64,000 nucleotides of DNA from NCBI RefSeq assembly GCF_000701265.1, contig NZ_KL370759.1:841631-905630 (forward strand), read 5' to 3'. The notes under the pieces were generated by a model. It was not told the DNA's origin. It saw nothing but the letters and a program-made list of their open reading frames with translations, and made no database searches. Below, one piece after another: positions 1-9,842 of the stretch (position 1 is the stretch's first letter; each line of letters begins with the position of its first letter). This DNA comes from Legionella wadsworthii DSM 21896 = ATCC 33877. Its GTDB lineage: Bacteria > Pseudomonadota > Gammaproteobacteria > Legionellales > Legionellaceae. The translations under genes were made by a program, and so were the position numbers.

Positions 1-2
1 TA

Positions 3-1190
3 TATACCAGGAGAAAAAAAGATTTCGACGAAGGCCTTTTAAACACCGTCGTTGAATCATCTGCTTTAAGAGTCGATTCAAAATGCCCTCATTATGTTAT
101 GTGTGGTGGGTGTTCTTTACAGCACATGAGTGAAGAACATCAGATTCATTTTAAACAAGATCAACTATTAGACCTATTGTCACGTTATGGACATACTCAA
201 CCTCAAACTGTGTTAAATCCTTTAACAGCAGGACATTGGAATTACAGAAATAAAGCACGTTTGAGCGTACGTTATGTTGAGAAAAAAAGTGCCACTATGG
301 TGGGTTTCCGAGAGCGAAGAAATCCTCGTTATATCACTGAAATTACTCAATGTCCTGTCTTAAATACAAAAGTTGATGCCGATATTCTTCCTTTAAGGAA
401 ACTAATAGATTCCATGCAAGATAAAGAGTGTATTGCACAAATTGAAGTGGCAGCCGGAGATGAGGAGGTTGCTCTTATTTTCAGAAACTTAAAACCTTTA
501 AGTGTTGTAGATGAATTAAAAATCCAACAATTTGCTGAAGAATATCAATATAAAATTTTCCTGCAGCCTGGCGGGGCTGAAAGCGTGTATTGTTTTTATC
601 CACCAAATTCAAATGAATTTTTATCTTACCAACTACCTGATTTTGCCATCACTTTTTTATTTCATCCGACTGATTTCACTCAAGTAAACTCGTCTTTAAA
701 CCGATCTATGGTTGCTCAAGCTTTAGATCTGATGGACTTAAAAAGTACAGATATAGTGCTAGACTTATTTTGTGGATTGGGTAATTTCTCACTTCCTATG
801 GCGAAACAGTGTGCTAAAGTAATCGGTGTTGAAGGCAGTAAAAATATGGTTGAAAGAGCCTATACGAATGCAAAATTGAATCATATTCACAATGTAGATT
901 TCTATGCGGCTAATTTAGATGATTTGAATGAAGTCAAGAGATTGACTCAGCAACACTGTAACAAAATCTTAATTGATCCCCCTCGCTCAGGTGCGCTTGA
1001 ACTTGTTAAACAAATGGATGCGTTAAATCCGGAGCGGATTGTATACGTATCCTGTAATCCTGTAACATTGGCTCGAGATACAGATATATTGGTCAATCAA
1101 AAAGGTTATGCATTGATAAAAGCTGGGGTTATGGATATGTTTCCCCACACTGCCCATGTTGAATCAATTGCTTTGTTTGAAAAAGGATAA
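3..1190 (+). CDS. rlmD: 23S rRNA (uracil-1939-C5)-methyltransferase RlmD, 5' end outside window
   Basis: SAM-dependent enzyme that methylates U1939 of 23S rRNA. The reading frame is open to the left edge of the window, so the start codon and probably an N-terminal TRAM domain lie upstream; the internal ATG at 99 falls inside the iron-sulfur motif and cannot be the start. Visible are the 4Fe-4S cysteines [10 protein letters not shown] with a fourth in TQCPVLN, the SAM-binding [22 protein letters not shown], and the catalytic cysteine in [13 protein letters not shown]. relA follows after only 5 bases, a common gammaproteobacterial order, so the two are probably co-transcribed. Family identity is clear; RlmC is less likely because of the relA linkage and length. 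Confidence 0.93.
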   Translation, partial: YTRRKKDFDEGLLNTVVESSALRVDSKCPHYVMCGGCSLQHMSEEHQIHFKQDQLLDLLSRYGHTQPQTVLNPLTAGHWNYRNKARLSVRYVEKKSATMVGFRERRNPRYITEITQCPVLNTKVDADILPLRKLIDSMQDKECIAQIEVAAGDEEVALIFRNLKPLSVVDELKIQQFAEEYQYKIFLQPGGAESVYCFYPPNSNEFLSYQLPDFAITFLFHPTDFTQVNSSLNRSMVAQALDLMDLKSTDIVLDLFCGLGNFSLPMAKQCAKVIGVEGSKNMVERAYTNAKLNHIHNVDFYAANLDDLNEVKRLTQQHCNKILIDPPRSGALELVKQMDALNPERIVYVSCNPVTLARDTDILVNQKGYALIKAGVMDMFPHTAHVESIALFEKG

Positions 1191-1195
1191 ACCTG

Positions 1196-3400
1196 ATGGT
1201 TAGAGTAAAAGACACTATCCCCCTATGTGAAGATGGAAGCATTGATGTTGATTTATGGCTCCATCAATTAGGCGCAAAAGGTTATTTGGATAATCTTGAA
1301 CTCATTCGAAGCGCATGTACCTTAAGCCAACTTGCAGGGCAGGAACATGCGACAGAAACGGGGCAATCCTGTTTACAGCAAGGGTTGTCTATGGCTGATT
1401 TGCTCGCAGATCTAGAGGTTGATCAAGAAACGCTTGCTGCAGCCATTATTTTTGAAAATGTGCACTATGCCGATTTATCTTTGGATGATGTGACTGAGCA
1501 ATTAGGCCCGAACATTGCTAAGTTGGTCAGAGGAATTGAGCGCATGAGCGCGATGCATAGTTTTCAGGGGTGGAATAAATACCCCCAAAACAAGCAACAA
1601 ATCGATAACATTCGAAAAATGTTATTGGCAATGGTGGATGATGTACGGGTTGTTCTCATTAAATTGGCTGAACGTTTATGTGTTTTAAGAACTGCAGCCC
1701 ATTTACCCGAAGAGTTAAGGAAACAATTAGCTACGGAAGCTATGGAAATTTATGCTCCTTTGGCAAATCGGCTAGGGATAGGGGCAATAAAATGGGAAAT
1801 GGAAGATCTGGCGTTCCGTCATTTACACCCTGACGATTATAAAGCGATAGCCAAAGGTTTAAAAGCAAAACGTTTGGAGCGGGATAGTTTCGTTGATGCC
1901 ATAGTTGGTCAGTTGAATGAGCAGATCAAGGCTAGTGGCATTGAACATTTTGCTGTATATGGCCGTGCAAAACATATTCACAGTATTTATAAAAAAATGA
2001 CACGCAAGAACGTGTCATTAGAAGAAATTTATGATGCTATTGCGGTACGGGTTCTTGTTGATTCCCAGCCCCATTGCTATGAAGTTTTAGGGATGGTGCA
2101 TACTCTTTGGAAACAAATTCCAGCTGAGTTTGATGATTACATTATCAATCCTAAGGCTAATGGTTATCAATCATTACATACAGCAGTAAGAGGACCAGAA
2201 GGAAGGGTTTTCGAGGTACAAATAAGAACCTTTCACATGCATGACTTGGCTGAAATGGGTGTTGCTGCGCATTGGAAATATAAAGAAGGGGGCATCAAAC
2301 AGAAACAAAGTCATGAACGCAAGATTGAATGGCTTCGTGATGTTTTGGCTTGGCACCGTGAAATGGCCAGTAATAAAGGTGTTCCTGAAAGCTCGACTTC
2401 AGAATTTCTCGAAGACAGAGTTTATGTATTTACACCTGATGGAGATGTTCTTGATTTACCACAAGGAGTCACCTCCTTAGACTTTGCTTACCATGTTCAT
2501 AGTGATTTAGGACATCGATGCCGGGGTGCACGTGTCAACGGACATATTGTCCCATTAACTTATCAGTTGAAAACAGGAGATAGGGTCGAAGTACTAACAG
2601 GGAAAGAAAGTAAACCTTCACGAGATTGGATCAACCCCCATCTCAATTACCTCAAAACTTCGAGAGCTAAAGCCAAAGTATTACATTGGTTTAAAATGCA
2701 AGACTATGATAGAAACATCCAAGAGGGTCGGGAATTACTCGAAAAAGAATTAAAATCTTTAGGAATAAAATCAGAAAAACTTGCTGAAGCTGCGAGTGCA
2801 TTGCATTTTAAAAAATTGGATGATTTGTACGCTAATTTGGGACGCGGTGATATCAAAATAGGACAAATTGTTAGTAAACTTGCTCCCCCGGTTACCTCGG
2901 AGCTCAATTTAGAACGCTTTGTCAAACCTCAAGCCAAACCGGAAATTACAGGAAGTGATTTACGTATAGAAGGTGTGGGGAATTTGCTAACTTTCATGGC
3001 AAGATGCTGTCAACCCGTTCCTGGCGATCCAGTAATAGGTTACATCACAATAGGTCGCGGGGTATCCGTTCATAGACAGGATTGCCCTAATATTATTCAT
3101 GCCAGCGAAAGACAAAAACAGCGTTTTTTACAAGTCACCTGGGGAAGTGCTACGCGTGAAAATTATGTTGTTGATATTTTAATTAAAGCTTTTGATCGTT
3201 CCGAGCTTTTAAAAGATGTGACTTCACTTCTTGCCAATGAAAAAGCACATGTTTATGCCTTGCAAACTCAAAGTAACAAGCAAGAAAATATGGCTTATAT
3301 TACTTTAACCGTTGATGTGGATGGTCTAAGTAGCCTTTCCAGATTACTCACAAAATTAGAGCAAATTCCTAATGTGCTTGAAGCCAGAAGACAGATTTAA
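1196..3400 (+). CDS. relA: (p)ppGpp synthetase I, RelA
   Basis: Ribosome-associated GTP pyrophosphokinase that makes (p)ppGpp during amino-acid starvation. At 734 aa it has the normal RelA length. Order: degenerate HD hydrolase region (about 60-170), synthetase domain (about 240-360), TGS (about 404-465, EDRVYVFTPDGD), zinc-finger/RIS region with CCQPVPGD near 603, and ACT near 657-734. The hydrolase HD signature is lost (FENVHYAD where SpoT has an HD motif), and the synthetase carries the acidic EFDD motif of monofunctional RelA rather than the basic motif of bifunctional enzymes. It should therefore synthesise but not degrade (p)ppGpp. In Legionella RelA contributes to the switch to the transmissive phase (known from the genus). 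Confidence 0.97.
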   Translation: MVRVKDTIPLCEDGSIDVDLWLHQLGAKGYLDNLELIRSACTLSQLAGQEHATETGQSCLQQGLSMADLLADLEVDQETLAAAIIFENVHYADLSLDDVTEQLGPNIAKLVRGIERMSAMHSFQGWNKYPQNKQQIDNIRKMLLAMVDDVRVVLIKLAERLCVLRTAAHLPEELRKQLATEAMEIYAPLANRLGIGAIKWEMEDLAFRHLHPDDYKAIAKGLKAKRLERDSFVDAIVGQLNEQIKASGIEHFAVYGRAKHIHSIYKKMTRKNVSLEEIYDAIAVRVLVDSQPHCYEVLGMVHTLWKQIPAEFDDYIINPKANGYQSLHTAVRGPEGRVFEVQIRTFHMHDLAEMGVAAHWKYKEGGIKQKQSHERKIEWLRDVLAWHREMASNKGVPESSTSEFLEDRVYVFTPDGDVLDLPQGVTSLDFAYHVHSDLGHRCRGARVNGHIVPLTYQLKTGDRVEVLTGKESKPSRDWINPHLNYLKTSRAKAKVLHWFKMQDYDRNIQEGRELLEKELKSLGIKSEKLAEAASALHFKKLDDLYANLGRGDIKIGQIVSKLAPPVTSELNLERFVKPQAKPEITGSDLRIEGVGNLLTFMARCCQPVPGDPVIGYITIGRGVSVHRQDCPNIIHASERQKQRFLQVTWGSATRENYVVDILIKAFDRSELLKDVTSLLANEKAHVYALQTQSNKQENMAYITLTVDVDGLSSLSRLLTKLEQIPNVLEARRQI

Positions 3401-3559
3401 ATAGATAAGTATTGCTACCAGTATACTGACCTCAACTCTATTGCCATACAGCCTGAGGATATTGTGTCACTAGAGTAGATTTAAGAGTTGCAACGGATTT
3501 AAAATGCAACAATCGTGTAAGTTTACAATTTCTGAAGTAAACGATTACATATGTCGCTT

Positions 3560-3928
3560 CTATTTTAAAATAAAACCAGCAACTACAGCACGATTCTCAC
3601 TCAGCAAAACGTTGTATGTACGACTTGCTGCGCCGATGGACATGCTTTCGATACCGATTCGTTGATCTCCTAGCTGCTTCATAATTGACAGAGGCAGGAG
3701 TTTTCCAGTATGTTCATGCCCAATGATGATAATCTCTGGTTTAAATTGGGTTAATAAATTCATATAGTGTTCATCAATTTCCTGAATGTCTTGAATTGAT
3801 AAATCACTAATGATTTCTGTCTCGGAAACGATTAAACTGCGTTCATAAACAATAGAATTAATCTGAATTTTGTTATCACTATAAGATTGCACCGCATGTG
3901 GTTCTGCTGATTCTAAATTGATATGCAT
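3560..3928 (-). CDS. Mth938-like domain protein (DUF498 family)
   Basis: A 122-aa single-domain protein of the Mth938/DUF498 family, related to mitochondrial NDUFAF3. Recognised from its overall pattern: N-terminal beta-rich part with VYERSLIVS, then the central [12 protein letters not shown] and the [19 protein letters not shown] segment. No catalytic role is established; the mitochondrial relative helps assemble complex I. It is transcribed away from the alanine aminotransferase gene, and the roughly 57 bases between the two start codons must hold both promoters. No signal peptide or membrane segment. Confidence 0.8.
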   Translation of the reverse strand: MHINLESAEPHAVQSYSDNKIQINSIVYERSLIVSETEIISDLSIQDIQEIDEHYMNLLTQFKPEIIIIGHEHTGKLLPLSIMKQLGDQRIGIESMSIGAASRTYNVLLSENRAVVAGFILK

Positions 3929-3985
3929 GATTTAGGGCTAATAAAGAATGATTGTGGCTGCAAGTATACTACAGGGGTCAATATT

Positions 3986-5194
3986 ATGAGTCAATTTCCA
4001 CGTATAAATCGTCTTCCGCCTTATGTTTTTAATACATTAACCCAATTAAAAACTGAAGCACGAGCACGTGGAGAAGATATTATTGATTTTGGCATGGGAA
4101 ATCCAGATCAACCCACGCCACCACATATTGTGAATAAACTCATTGAAGCAGCGCAAAGACCTGGTACTCATCGGTATTCGATGTCTAAAGGTATACCAAG
4201 ACTTAGACGCGCGATGTCTTCCTGGTACCAGCGCAATTATGATGTACATTTAAATAGTGAGTCACAAATATTAGCTACAATTGGTTCAAAAGAGGGACTG
4301 GCACATCTTGCATTGGCAATAAGTGGACCTGGGGATACTGTTCTGGTTCCGGATCCAGCTTATCCTATCCATACCTATGGATTTATTATTGCGGGTGCTA
4401 ACGTGAAACAAATCCCTCTAATTAATGAAATACAATTTTTAAATGCAATTGAAGAAACGATTCAGAGCAGCTTGCCAAAACCTAAAGCGTTAGTGATTAA
4501 TTTCCCTGCGAATCCAAGCACCCATTGCGTTGATTATTCTTTTTTTGAACAAGTAATTGATTTGGCAAAAAAACATCAAATTTGGGTCATCCATGATTTA
4601 GCTTATGCTGATATTGTATTTGACGGGTATAAAGCACCCTCCATACTTCAGGTTCCTGGGGCCACAGAGATTGCAATTGAAACATATTCCATGTCTAAAT
4701 CTTACAATATGCCCGGTTGGCGTGTTGGTTTTGCTTGTGGCAATGAAGAATTGGTTGCTGCGCTTACGCGTATTAAATCTTATTTGGATTACGGGACATT
4801 TACACCAATTCAAATTGCCGCAATTGCTGCATTAGATGGTCCAGATGATTGTGTCAAAGAGATCAGGGATCTTTATGAAAAACGTCGTAATATTCTTTGT
4901 GATGGTTTAAATGACATTGGCTGGGAGGTTACTCGTCCTAAGGCGACTATGTTTGTTTGGGCACCAATACCCGCCCATTATCAACCTATGGGTTCTCTTG
5001 AATTCAGTAAGTACCTATTAAAAGAAGCTCATGTTGCCGTATCCCCAGGTATCGGTTTTGGCCAACAAGGTGATAATTATGTTCGGTTTGGCTTAATAGA
5101 AAATAAAGATCGAATGCGACAAGCATTAAGAAATTTAAAATTACTATTCCGTAAAGATGGTTTGATTAAGGCCGAACAAACATGCACGTTGTAA
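3986..5194 (+). CDS. alaC: Glutamate-pyruvate (alanine) aminotransferase, AlaC-like
   Basis: PLP-dependent class I/II aminotransferase, probably interconverting alanine and glutamate with pyruvate and 2-oxoglutarate. The N-terminus [15 protein letters not shown] and [16 protein letters not shown] are typical of AlaC/YfdZ, and the PLP lysine lies in [19 protein letters not shown] longer ORF opens at 3923, but those codons overlap the divergent gene's start and resemble no family sequence; the ATG at 3986 follows CAGGGG and gives a normal 402-aa protein. The 3' end overlaps the next gene by 13 bases, so translation is probably coupled. AspC-type specificity cannot be excluded. Confidence 0.9.
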   Translation: MSQFPRINRLPPYVFNTLTQLKTEARARGEDIIDFGMGNPDQPTPPHIVNKLIEAAQRPGTHRYSMSKGIPRLRRAMSSWYQRNYDVHLNSESQILATIGSKEGLAHLALAISGPGDTVLVPDPAYPIHTYGFIIAGANVKQIPLINEIQFLNAIEETIQSSLPKPKALVINFPANPSTHCVDYSFFEQVIDLAKKHQIWVIHDLAYADIVFDGYKAPSILQVPGATEIAIETYSMSKSYNMPGWRVGFACGNEELVAALTRIKSYLDYGTFTPIQIAAIAALDGPDDCVKEIRDLYEKRRNILCDGLNDIGWEVTRPKATMFVWAPIPAHYQPMGSLEFSKYLLKEAHVAVSPGIGFGQQGDNYVRFGLIENKDRMRQALRNLKLLFRKDGLIKAEQTCTL

Positions 5195-5991
5195 TTGACT
5201 CAGATTGCTCCTCTATTCCTGATGGAATTAATCCATTTAATTCAGAAGGCAATGCATTATTAAATTTTTTGCTAAGTGTAGGCTACGATCCTGTCAACCC
5301 TCCGCTCGCTGAATTATTAAAACGCCATCACAATTTAGAAGGCCAATGGCTTATAATGACACCCATTCATTGGGAAGCAACACATAATGATGCCATGATT
5401 GTAGCCTGGGGTAAGGATTTGCAACTGTCACAACCTGAAGCCAAATCTTGGTTTGATTTATTCTCACAATATTTTGCAGAAGAGAACGCCTTACTTTACT
5501 TCCATGATTCGGAAACCTGGTTATTGTGCAGAGACAATCAAGTATCCATAGAGGCAAAGCCTCCCCATCATTTGTTGCATCAGTCATTAATGCCTGAATT
5601 AGCCAAATTGGACAAAACAATGTTCTGGCAAAAATTTATTACCGAAGTTCAAATGTTTTTTGCGTCCCAAGCGAATCAATCTGTTGCTAATGGTTTATGG
5701 GTATGGGGAGGAGGCAAATTAAAGGATAAAATCCCAATTAATATTTGTGTCGATGAACATTATTATCCGATCGCACAAATTGTTAGCAATCAAGTCACAT
5801 TGTATCGTCCTGAAATCAAACTTAAAGATCAGCAAATTCTGTTGCTCAAGGATTTTTCTATGCTCAGTGCACGACATCAAGAAGAACTAAGTAGCATTTC
5901 GGTTCAGTGGTTTTGGAATAACGTGGCTTACTCTACCGCTCCTCATCGCTGGTACGTTCGATTATGGAGGAAATTAATCCATGCTCATTAA
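5182..5991 (+). CDS. RpfE-like / phosphoglycerate-mutase-like conserved protein upstream of recJ
   Basis: A 269-aa cytosolic protein that overlaps alaC by 13 bases and recJ by 11. Features include [19 protein letters not shown] near 55-75, [10 protein letters not shown] near 172 and a tryptophan-rich C-terminus. The GLWVWGGG motif and the position next to recJ match a family annotated in many proteobacteria as RpfE-type regulatory protein or cofactor-independent phosphoglycerate-mutase-like protein. I see no metal-binding set that would support real mutase activity, and the biochemical role is unknown. The tight coupling with recJ hints at a DNA-related or regulatory role, but that is inference. 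Confidence 0.7.
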   Translation: MHVVIDSDCSSIPDGINPFNSEGNALLNFLLSVGYDPVNPPLAELLKRHHNLEGQWLIMTPIHWEATHNDAMIVAWGKDLQLSQPEAKSWFDLFSQYFAEENALLYFHDSETWLLCRDNQVSIEAKPPHHLLHQSLMPELAKLDKTMFWQKFITEVQMFFASQANQSVANGLWVWGGGKLKDKIPINICVDEHYYPIAQIVSNQVTLYRPEIKLKDQQILLLKDFSMLSARHQEELSSISVQWFWNNVAYSTAPHRWYVRLWRKLIHAH

Positions 5992-7723
5992 ACAACGCCC
6001 TCAGTCAGCACATGCACTCAATTTACCTAATATGCCTGATGTATTAAAACGAATATTTGCAAATCGAGGAATCACAGAGTTGTCCCAATTAGATAAACAA
6101 CTCCAAACTTTGTTACCTTTTAATAGTTTAAAAGGGATTGATAAAGCCTGTATACGACTTGAGAAAGCTCTGAGTGAACAACAAAAAATTCTGGTTATCG
6201 GAGATTTTGATGCAGATGGTGCAACCTCAACAGCACTAGCTGTAACCGCTTTGCGCGCAATGGGAGCCCACCAAGTTGAATATTTAGTACCTAATCGCTT
6301 CGAATTTGGTTATGGATTAACCCCGCAAATCGTTGAAGTAGCCAACAAATGGAGTCCTGCATTAATCATCACTGTGGATAATGGGATAGCAAGTTTTGAA
6401 GGCGTAGAAAGAGCAAATCAGTTAAATATCGATGTAATCATTACAGATCATCATTTGCCTGCAGAAGTTCTCCCTAATGCATGTGCCATTGTGAATCCAA
6501 ACCAATTGGATTGCAAATTCCCCAGTAAGTCTATAGCTGGGGTTGGCGTTATATTTTATGTCATGTTGGCTTTACGTAGACATTTAATTAATAACCAATG
6601 GTTTCAAGAGAGAAACATTGCCGAACCCAATATGGCCAGTTTCCTGGATTTAGTTGCGCTAGGCACCGTAGCTGATGTGGTCGGATTGGATCAAAATAAC
6701 CGCATTATGGTAAATCAAGGGCTTGCAAGGATACGCCAAGGGCTATGTCGTGTAGGGATTAAAGCTTTGATAGAAATATCCGGACGTGAATGTGCGCGCC
6801 TCAGAGAATCGGATTTAGGTTTTGCGATTGCCCCAAGGCTAAACGCTGCTGGACGCTTGGATGATATGGCTTTAGGAATTGAATGTCTCATTACTTCAGA
6901 TGCGCAAAAAGCCAGAAATTTTTGCCAGCAATTGGATGAGTTAAACGAAGAAAGAAAACAAATAGAAACAGAAATGAAAGAGCAGGCCATGATTGCATTG
7001 GAAAAACTAGCAATTAATCCTGATTACAACGGTAATCATTTGCCTATTGCATTGTGTCTTTTCGATAAAACATGGCATCAAGGTGTCATTGGTATTTTGG
7101 CCGGTCGAATGAAAGAACGGTATCATCGTCCTGTTATTGCTTTTGCTGAAGTGAGTGAAGATGAGTTGAAAGGCTCGGCGCGTTCTGTCCCCAATTTAAA
7201 TATTCGCGATGTGTTGGCTGCAATCGATAAGGACAATCCCGGACTGATTATAAAGTTTGGCGGACATGCTATGGCTGCAGGTTTAAGTATTCATCCCAAA
7301 TCACTCAAAGCGTTTCGCGAGACTTTAATTTCTGAAGTAATGAAGCATATTGATTTATCGCAATGCGAAGGGGAGTTGCTCACGGATGGTCCATTAAGGC
7401 CTGAAGAATTTAGCCTGGAAATAGCGCAATTAATTCAGCAAGCTGGACCATGGGGGCAGCAATTTGCTGAACCGGTTTTTGATAACGTTTTTGAGATTTT
7501 AGATCAAAGATTAGTAGGCAAAAACCACTTGAAAATGACTTTAGCGACAACCCAAGGCGATCAACAAGTCGATGCAATTGCTTTCAATGTAGACTTAAAA
7601 TCCTGGCCAAATCACCGAGTGAAATATATCCATGCCGCTTATAAATTAGATATCAATTTTTTCCAAGGCCGAACGCGATTACAACTTCTTATTCAAGCTA
7701 TGAATGCTACAAATCAAGAGTAA
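5981..7723 (+). CDS. recJ: Single-stranded-DNA-specific 5'-3' exonuclease RecJ
   Basis: Degrades ssDNA 5' to 3' in RecFOR recombination, base excision and mismatch repair. At 580 aa it has the usual length. DHH-family motifs are visible: VIGDFDADGATSTA (about 73-86), the metal-binding TDHHLPAE (about 154), VALGTVADVV, and the DHHA1 motif KFGGHAMAAGLS near 427-438, followed by an OB-type C-terminus. The start ATG is preceded by GGAGG within the overlapping upstream gene. A GC-rich hairpin about 16 bases after the stop may terminate or protect the message. Confidence 0.96.
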   Translation: MLIKQRPQSAHALNLPNMPDVLKRIFANRGITELSQLDKQLQTLLPFNSLKGIDKACIRLEKALSEQQKILVIGDFDADGATSTALAVTALRAMGAHQVEYLVPNRFEFGYGLTPQIVEVANKWSPALIITVDNGIASFEGVERANQLNIDVIITDHHLPAEVLPNACAIVNPNQLDCKFPSKSIAGVGVIFYVMLALRRHLINNQWFQERNIAEPNMASFLDLVALGTVADVVGLDQNNRIMVNQGLARIRQGLCRVGIKALIEISGRECARLRESDLGFAIAPRLNAAGRLDDMALGIECLITSDAQKARNFCQQLDELNEERKQIETEMKEQAMIALEKLAINPDYNGNHLPIALCLFDKTWHQGVIGILAGRMKERYHRPVIAFAEVSEDELKGSARSVPNLNIRDVLAAIDKDNPGLIIKFGGHAMAAGLSIHPKSLKAFRETLISEVMKHIDLSQCEGELLTDGPLRPEEFSLEIAQLIQQAGPWGQQFAEPVFDNVFEILDQRLVGKNHLKMTLATTQGDQQVDAIAFNVDLKSWPNHRVKYIHAAYKLDINFFQGRTRLQLLIQAMNATNQE

Positions 7724-7733
7724 ACCCTCTTGT

Positions 7734-7764
7734 CTACGTGCCGCGGCTTGCCCGCGGCATCCAT
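7734..7764 (-). repeat. Single inverted copy of the palindromic element after recJ
   Basis: Positions 7739-7759 form a perfect hairpin, TGCCGCGG, loop CTTGC, CCGCGGCA. With its flanks this is the reverse complement of the core of the tandem array that starts about 75 bases later. Relative to array copy 1, the outer A-T pair is replaced by G-C on both arms, a compensatory change that supports selection on the stem. No clear T-run follows, so it may act as an RNA-protecting or processing hairpin rather than a classical terminator. Confidence 0.75.
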
Positions 7765-7837
7765 TTAAAATCTATTTTGGCAGATAGAAAAATTCGCATG
7801 AGAATCATTAAAGCGATTATTTTTTAGAGTTATATTT

Positions 7838-8350
7838 GGATACCGCGGACAAGCCGCGGTACGTAGGAATGGTAAAGTTGGATACCGCGGACAAGCGCGG
7901 TACGTAGGAATGGTAAAGTTGGATTCCGCGGACAAGCTGCGGTACGTAGGAATGGTAAAGTTGGATACCGCGGACAAGCGCGGTACGTAGGAATGGTAAA
8001 GTTGGATACCGCGGACAAGCACGGTACGTAGGAATGGTAAAGTGGATACCGCGGACAAGCGCGGTACGTAGGAATGGTAAAGTTGGATTCCGCGGACAAG
8101 CTGCGGTACGTAGGAATGGTAAAGTTGGATACCGCGGACAAGCGCGGTACGTAGGAATGGTAAAGTTGGATACCGCGGATAAGCTGCGGTACGTAGGGAA
8201 TGGTAAAGTTGGATACCGCGGACAAGCGCGGTACGTAGGAATAGTAAAGTGGATACCGCGGACAAGCTCGGTACGTAGGGAATAGTAAAGTTGGATACCG
8301 CGGACAAGCGCGGTACGCAGGAATAGTAAAGTTGAATACCGCGGACAAGC
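7838..8350. repeat. Tandem array of a 40-43 bp palindromic element, about 12.5 copies
   Basis: Copies begin at 7838, 7880, 7921, 7963, 8004, 8044, 8085, 8127, 8168, 8211, 8251 and 8293, with a partial copy at 8334. Each unit reads GGATACCGCGGACAAG, then a CGCGGTACGTAGG arm, then AATGGTAAAGTT. Copy 1 keeps the full palindrome ACCGCGG-ACAAG-CCGCGGT; most others have lost one C in the right arm but still fold as ACCGCG-GACAAG-CGCGGT; some have CTGCGGT, CACGGT or CTCGGT. The array is much more GC-rich than its surroundings. Because the period is not a multiple of three, the minus strand is open in several frames and gives spurious repetitive ORFs. Function unknown; it resembles expanded REP-type elements. 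Confidence 0.95.
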
Positions 8351-8394
8351 CATAATAGAAAAAATTTAATGTATTAACAGATGTTTGGTATTTT

Positions 8395-8424
8395 TATACA
8401 AAATTTTGGCGTTCAGGTTATAAT
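8395..8424 (+). promoter_or_regulatory. Candidate sigma-70 promoter for dusA
   Basis: A perfect TATAAT at 8419-8424 with TATACA (4/6 match to the -35 consensus) at 8395-8400, spacer 18. It lies between the end of the repeat array and the GTG start at 8450, leaving a leader of about 20 bases. Confidence 0.55.
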
Positions 8425-8449
8425 ACCCAATTTTATTGAATAAATAATC

Positions 8450-9466
8450 GTGTCAAATATCCTATTTTCATCTTTGTCTATTGCCCCTATGATTGATTGG
8501 TCTTACAGTCATTTTCGGGTTTTCATGCGCATTTTAGCGCCTCATGCCTTGGTCTATACAGAAATGCAGACAACCGGAGCCGTTAAAAATAATCCAGTAC
8601 GTTCTTTAAAATTCAATAAGATAGAACATCCAGTAGCAGTGCAATTAGGCGGTTCTGATCCAGATGCATTAGCGCATTGTGCGCAACGTGCAGCGCTAGA
8701 GGGTTATGACGAAGTCAATATCAATCTAGGTTGTCCCAGTGATAAAGTCCAGGCTGGAAGTTTTGGCGCCTGTTTGATGAAAGAACCTGGGAAAGTAGTT
8801 GATTGTATTCAAGCCATGAGGGATGCGGTGTCTATTCCTGTTACAGCTAAAGTGAGAATTGGCATCGATCATCAGGACAGTTATGAGTTTTTCAGTGATT
8901 TTGTGCATCATTTAATTGAAGCAGGGGCACAAAAGATTATAGTTCATGCGCGTAAAGCTTGGCTGAGTGGTTTAAATCCCAAACAAAATAGAACTATTCC
9001 ACCTGTTCACTACGAATATGTTTATCGTTTAAAAAATGAAATTTCGAATACTCCAGTAGTCATTAATGGGAATATAAGAAACATTGACGAAATAAATGAG
9101 CATTTACAACATGTTGAAGGTGTCATGCTCGGGCGTTTGGCATGCGATAACCCTTTTCAAATCGCAAGTATTCATCAATCGCTTTACCCTAAAACACAAA
9201 AGAATACACGCAGCCAGGTCTTTAAATTATATTTAGAATACTTACTCAAAGAATACAGTAAGGGTGTTTCACTCAGTTTGCTTCTAAAACCTTTATTCAA
9301 CTTTGCTTTTGGTTTATCAGGTGCAAGTCAATGGAAGAAAAAATTAATGCAAATAATGCAGAATAAAGATCTTTCCGTATTTCAGGAACTAAGTGAGTTT
9401 TTAGACTCTATAGAAATGAATGAGAGCAATACCGGCATCCTTTGTTATGAAGGAGCAAAATCATAG
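8450..9466 (+). CDS. dusA: tRNA-dihydrouridine synthase DusA
   Basis: FMN- and NADPH-dependent reduction of U20/U20a in the tRNA D-loop. Dus signatures: SIAPMIDWSYSHFR (7-20), YTEMQTTGA, VAVQLGGSDP, NINLGCPSDKVQ containing the catalytic cysteine, VTAKVRIGID, and VHARKAWLSGLNPKQNR, the last of which separates DusA from DusB and DusC. The start is GTG, the only sensible start before the core; 338 aa fits the family. No operon partner is visible. Confidence 0.93.
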   Translation: MSNILFSSLSIAPMIDWSYSHFRVFMRILAPHALVYTEMQTTGAVKNNPVRSLKFNKIEHPVAVQLGGSDPDALAHCAQRAALEGYDEVNINLGCPSDKVQAGSFGACLMKEPGKVVDCIQAMRDAVSIPVTAKVRIGIDHQDSYEFFSDFVHHLIEAGAQKIIVHARKAWLSGLNPKQNRTIPPVHYEYVYRLKNEISNTPVVINGNIRNIDEINEHLQHVEGVMLGRLACDNPFQIASIHQSLYPKTQKNTRSQVFKLYLEYLLKEYSKGVSLSLLLKPLFNFAFGLSGASQWKKKLMQIMQNKDLSVFQELSEFLDSIEMNESNTGILCYEGAKS

Positions 9467-9842
9467 CGTCTTCATGAGTTATGTAATCCCTGAATATTAT
9501 TACATGATTGAAGAGTTCCTTTTTTCAAATCAAAATGTTTGGTTTATCATGATAATTTATAAAGCTCATTTACTCTATAGAAACCCGATCTGACTTGAGA
9601 AATATCAATTATTTTTTTCTTAATATGTTGTGATTGTTACATCATTCACTATGAAATCAATGTATAATATTAGAAGGGATTGCGGAAATCATATCGGTTA
9701 TTCTGATTCGTCAGAAACTTTTCTATTACTGAGCTATATCTCAAAGATTCTCTCTAAATTAAAGGTATTCATGGTATTTTTCCCCAAATTTTAGTACATT
9801 AGCAAATTTGTTATTTGAAATCTCCAGAGGATTATTTAGGCC
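9467..9842. other. Gene-free stretch between dusA and secA
   Basis: No coding potential seen. A 7-bp inverted repeat ATGTAAT/ATTACAT lies just after dusA (about 9479-9505), with a T-run about 20 bases later, a weak terminator at best. TATAAT at 9663-9668 is a possible -10 for secA, but no good -35 lies at normal spacing. No secM-like ORF is visible upstream of secA. AGAGG near 9823 serves as the secA ribosome binding site. Confidence 0.4.

Noticed and set aside
1196..3400. Bifunctional SpoT/Rel
   Set aside because: The hydrolase HD motif is lost, the synthetase has EFDD, and the gene follows rlmD as relA does.
7838..8350. CRISPR array
   Set aside because: Units are contiguous near-identical 40-43 bp copies without unique spacers, and no cas genes are nearby.
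7765..8353. Three overlapping minus-strand ORFs of 170-180 codons, and one plus-strand ORF of 83 codons, with repetitive sequence
   Set aside because: They are translations of the palindromic tandem array. The period of 40-43 bp is not a multiple of three, so the same peptide pieces appear in rotating frames; no ribosome binding site or family match.
9479..9530. Terminator after dusA
   Set aside because: The ATGTAAT/ATTACAT stem is only 7 bp of mostly A-T pairs and the T-run is too far away for a confident call; noted in the intergenic entry only.
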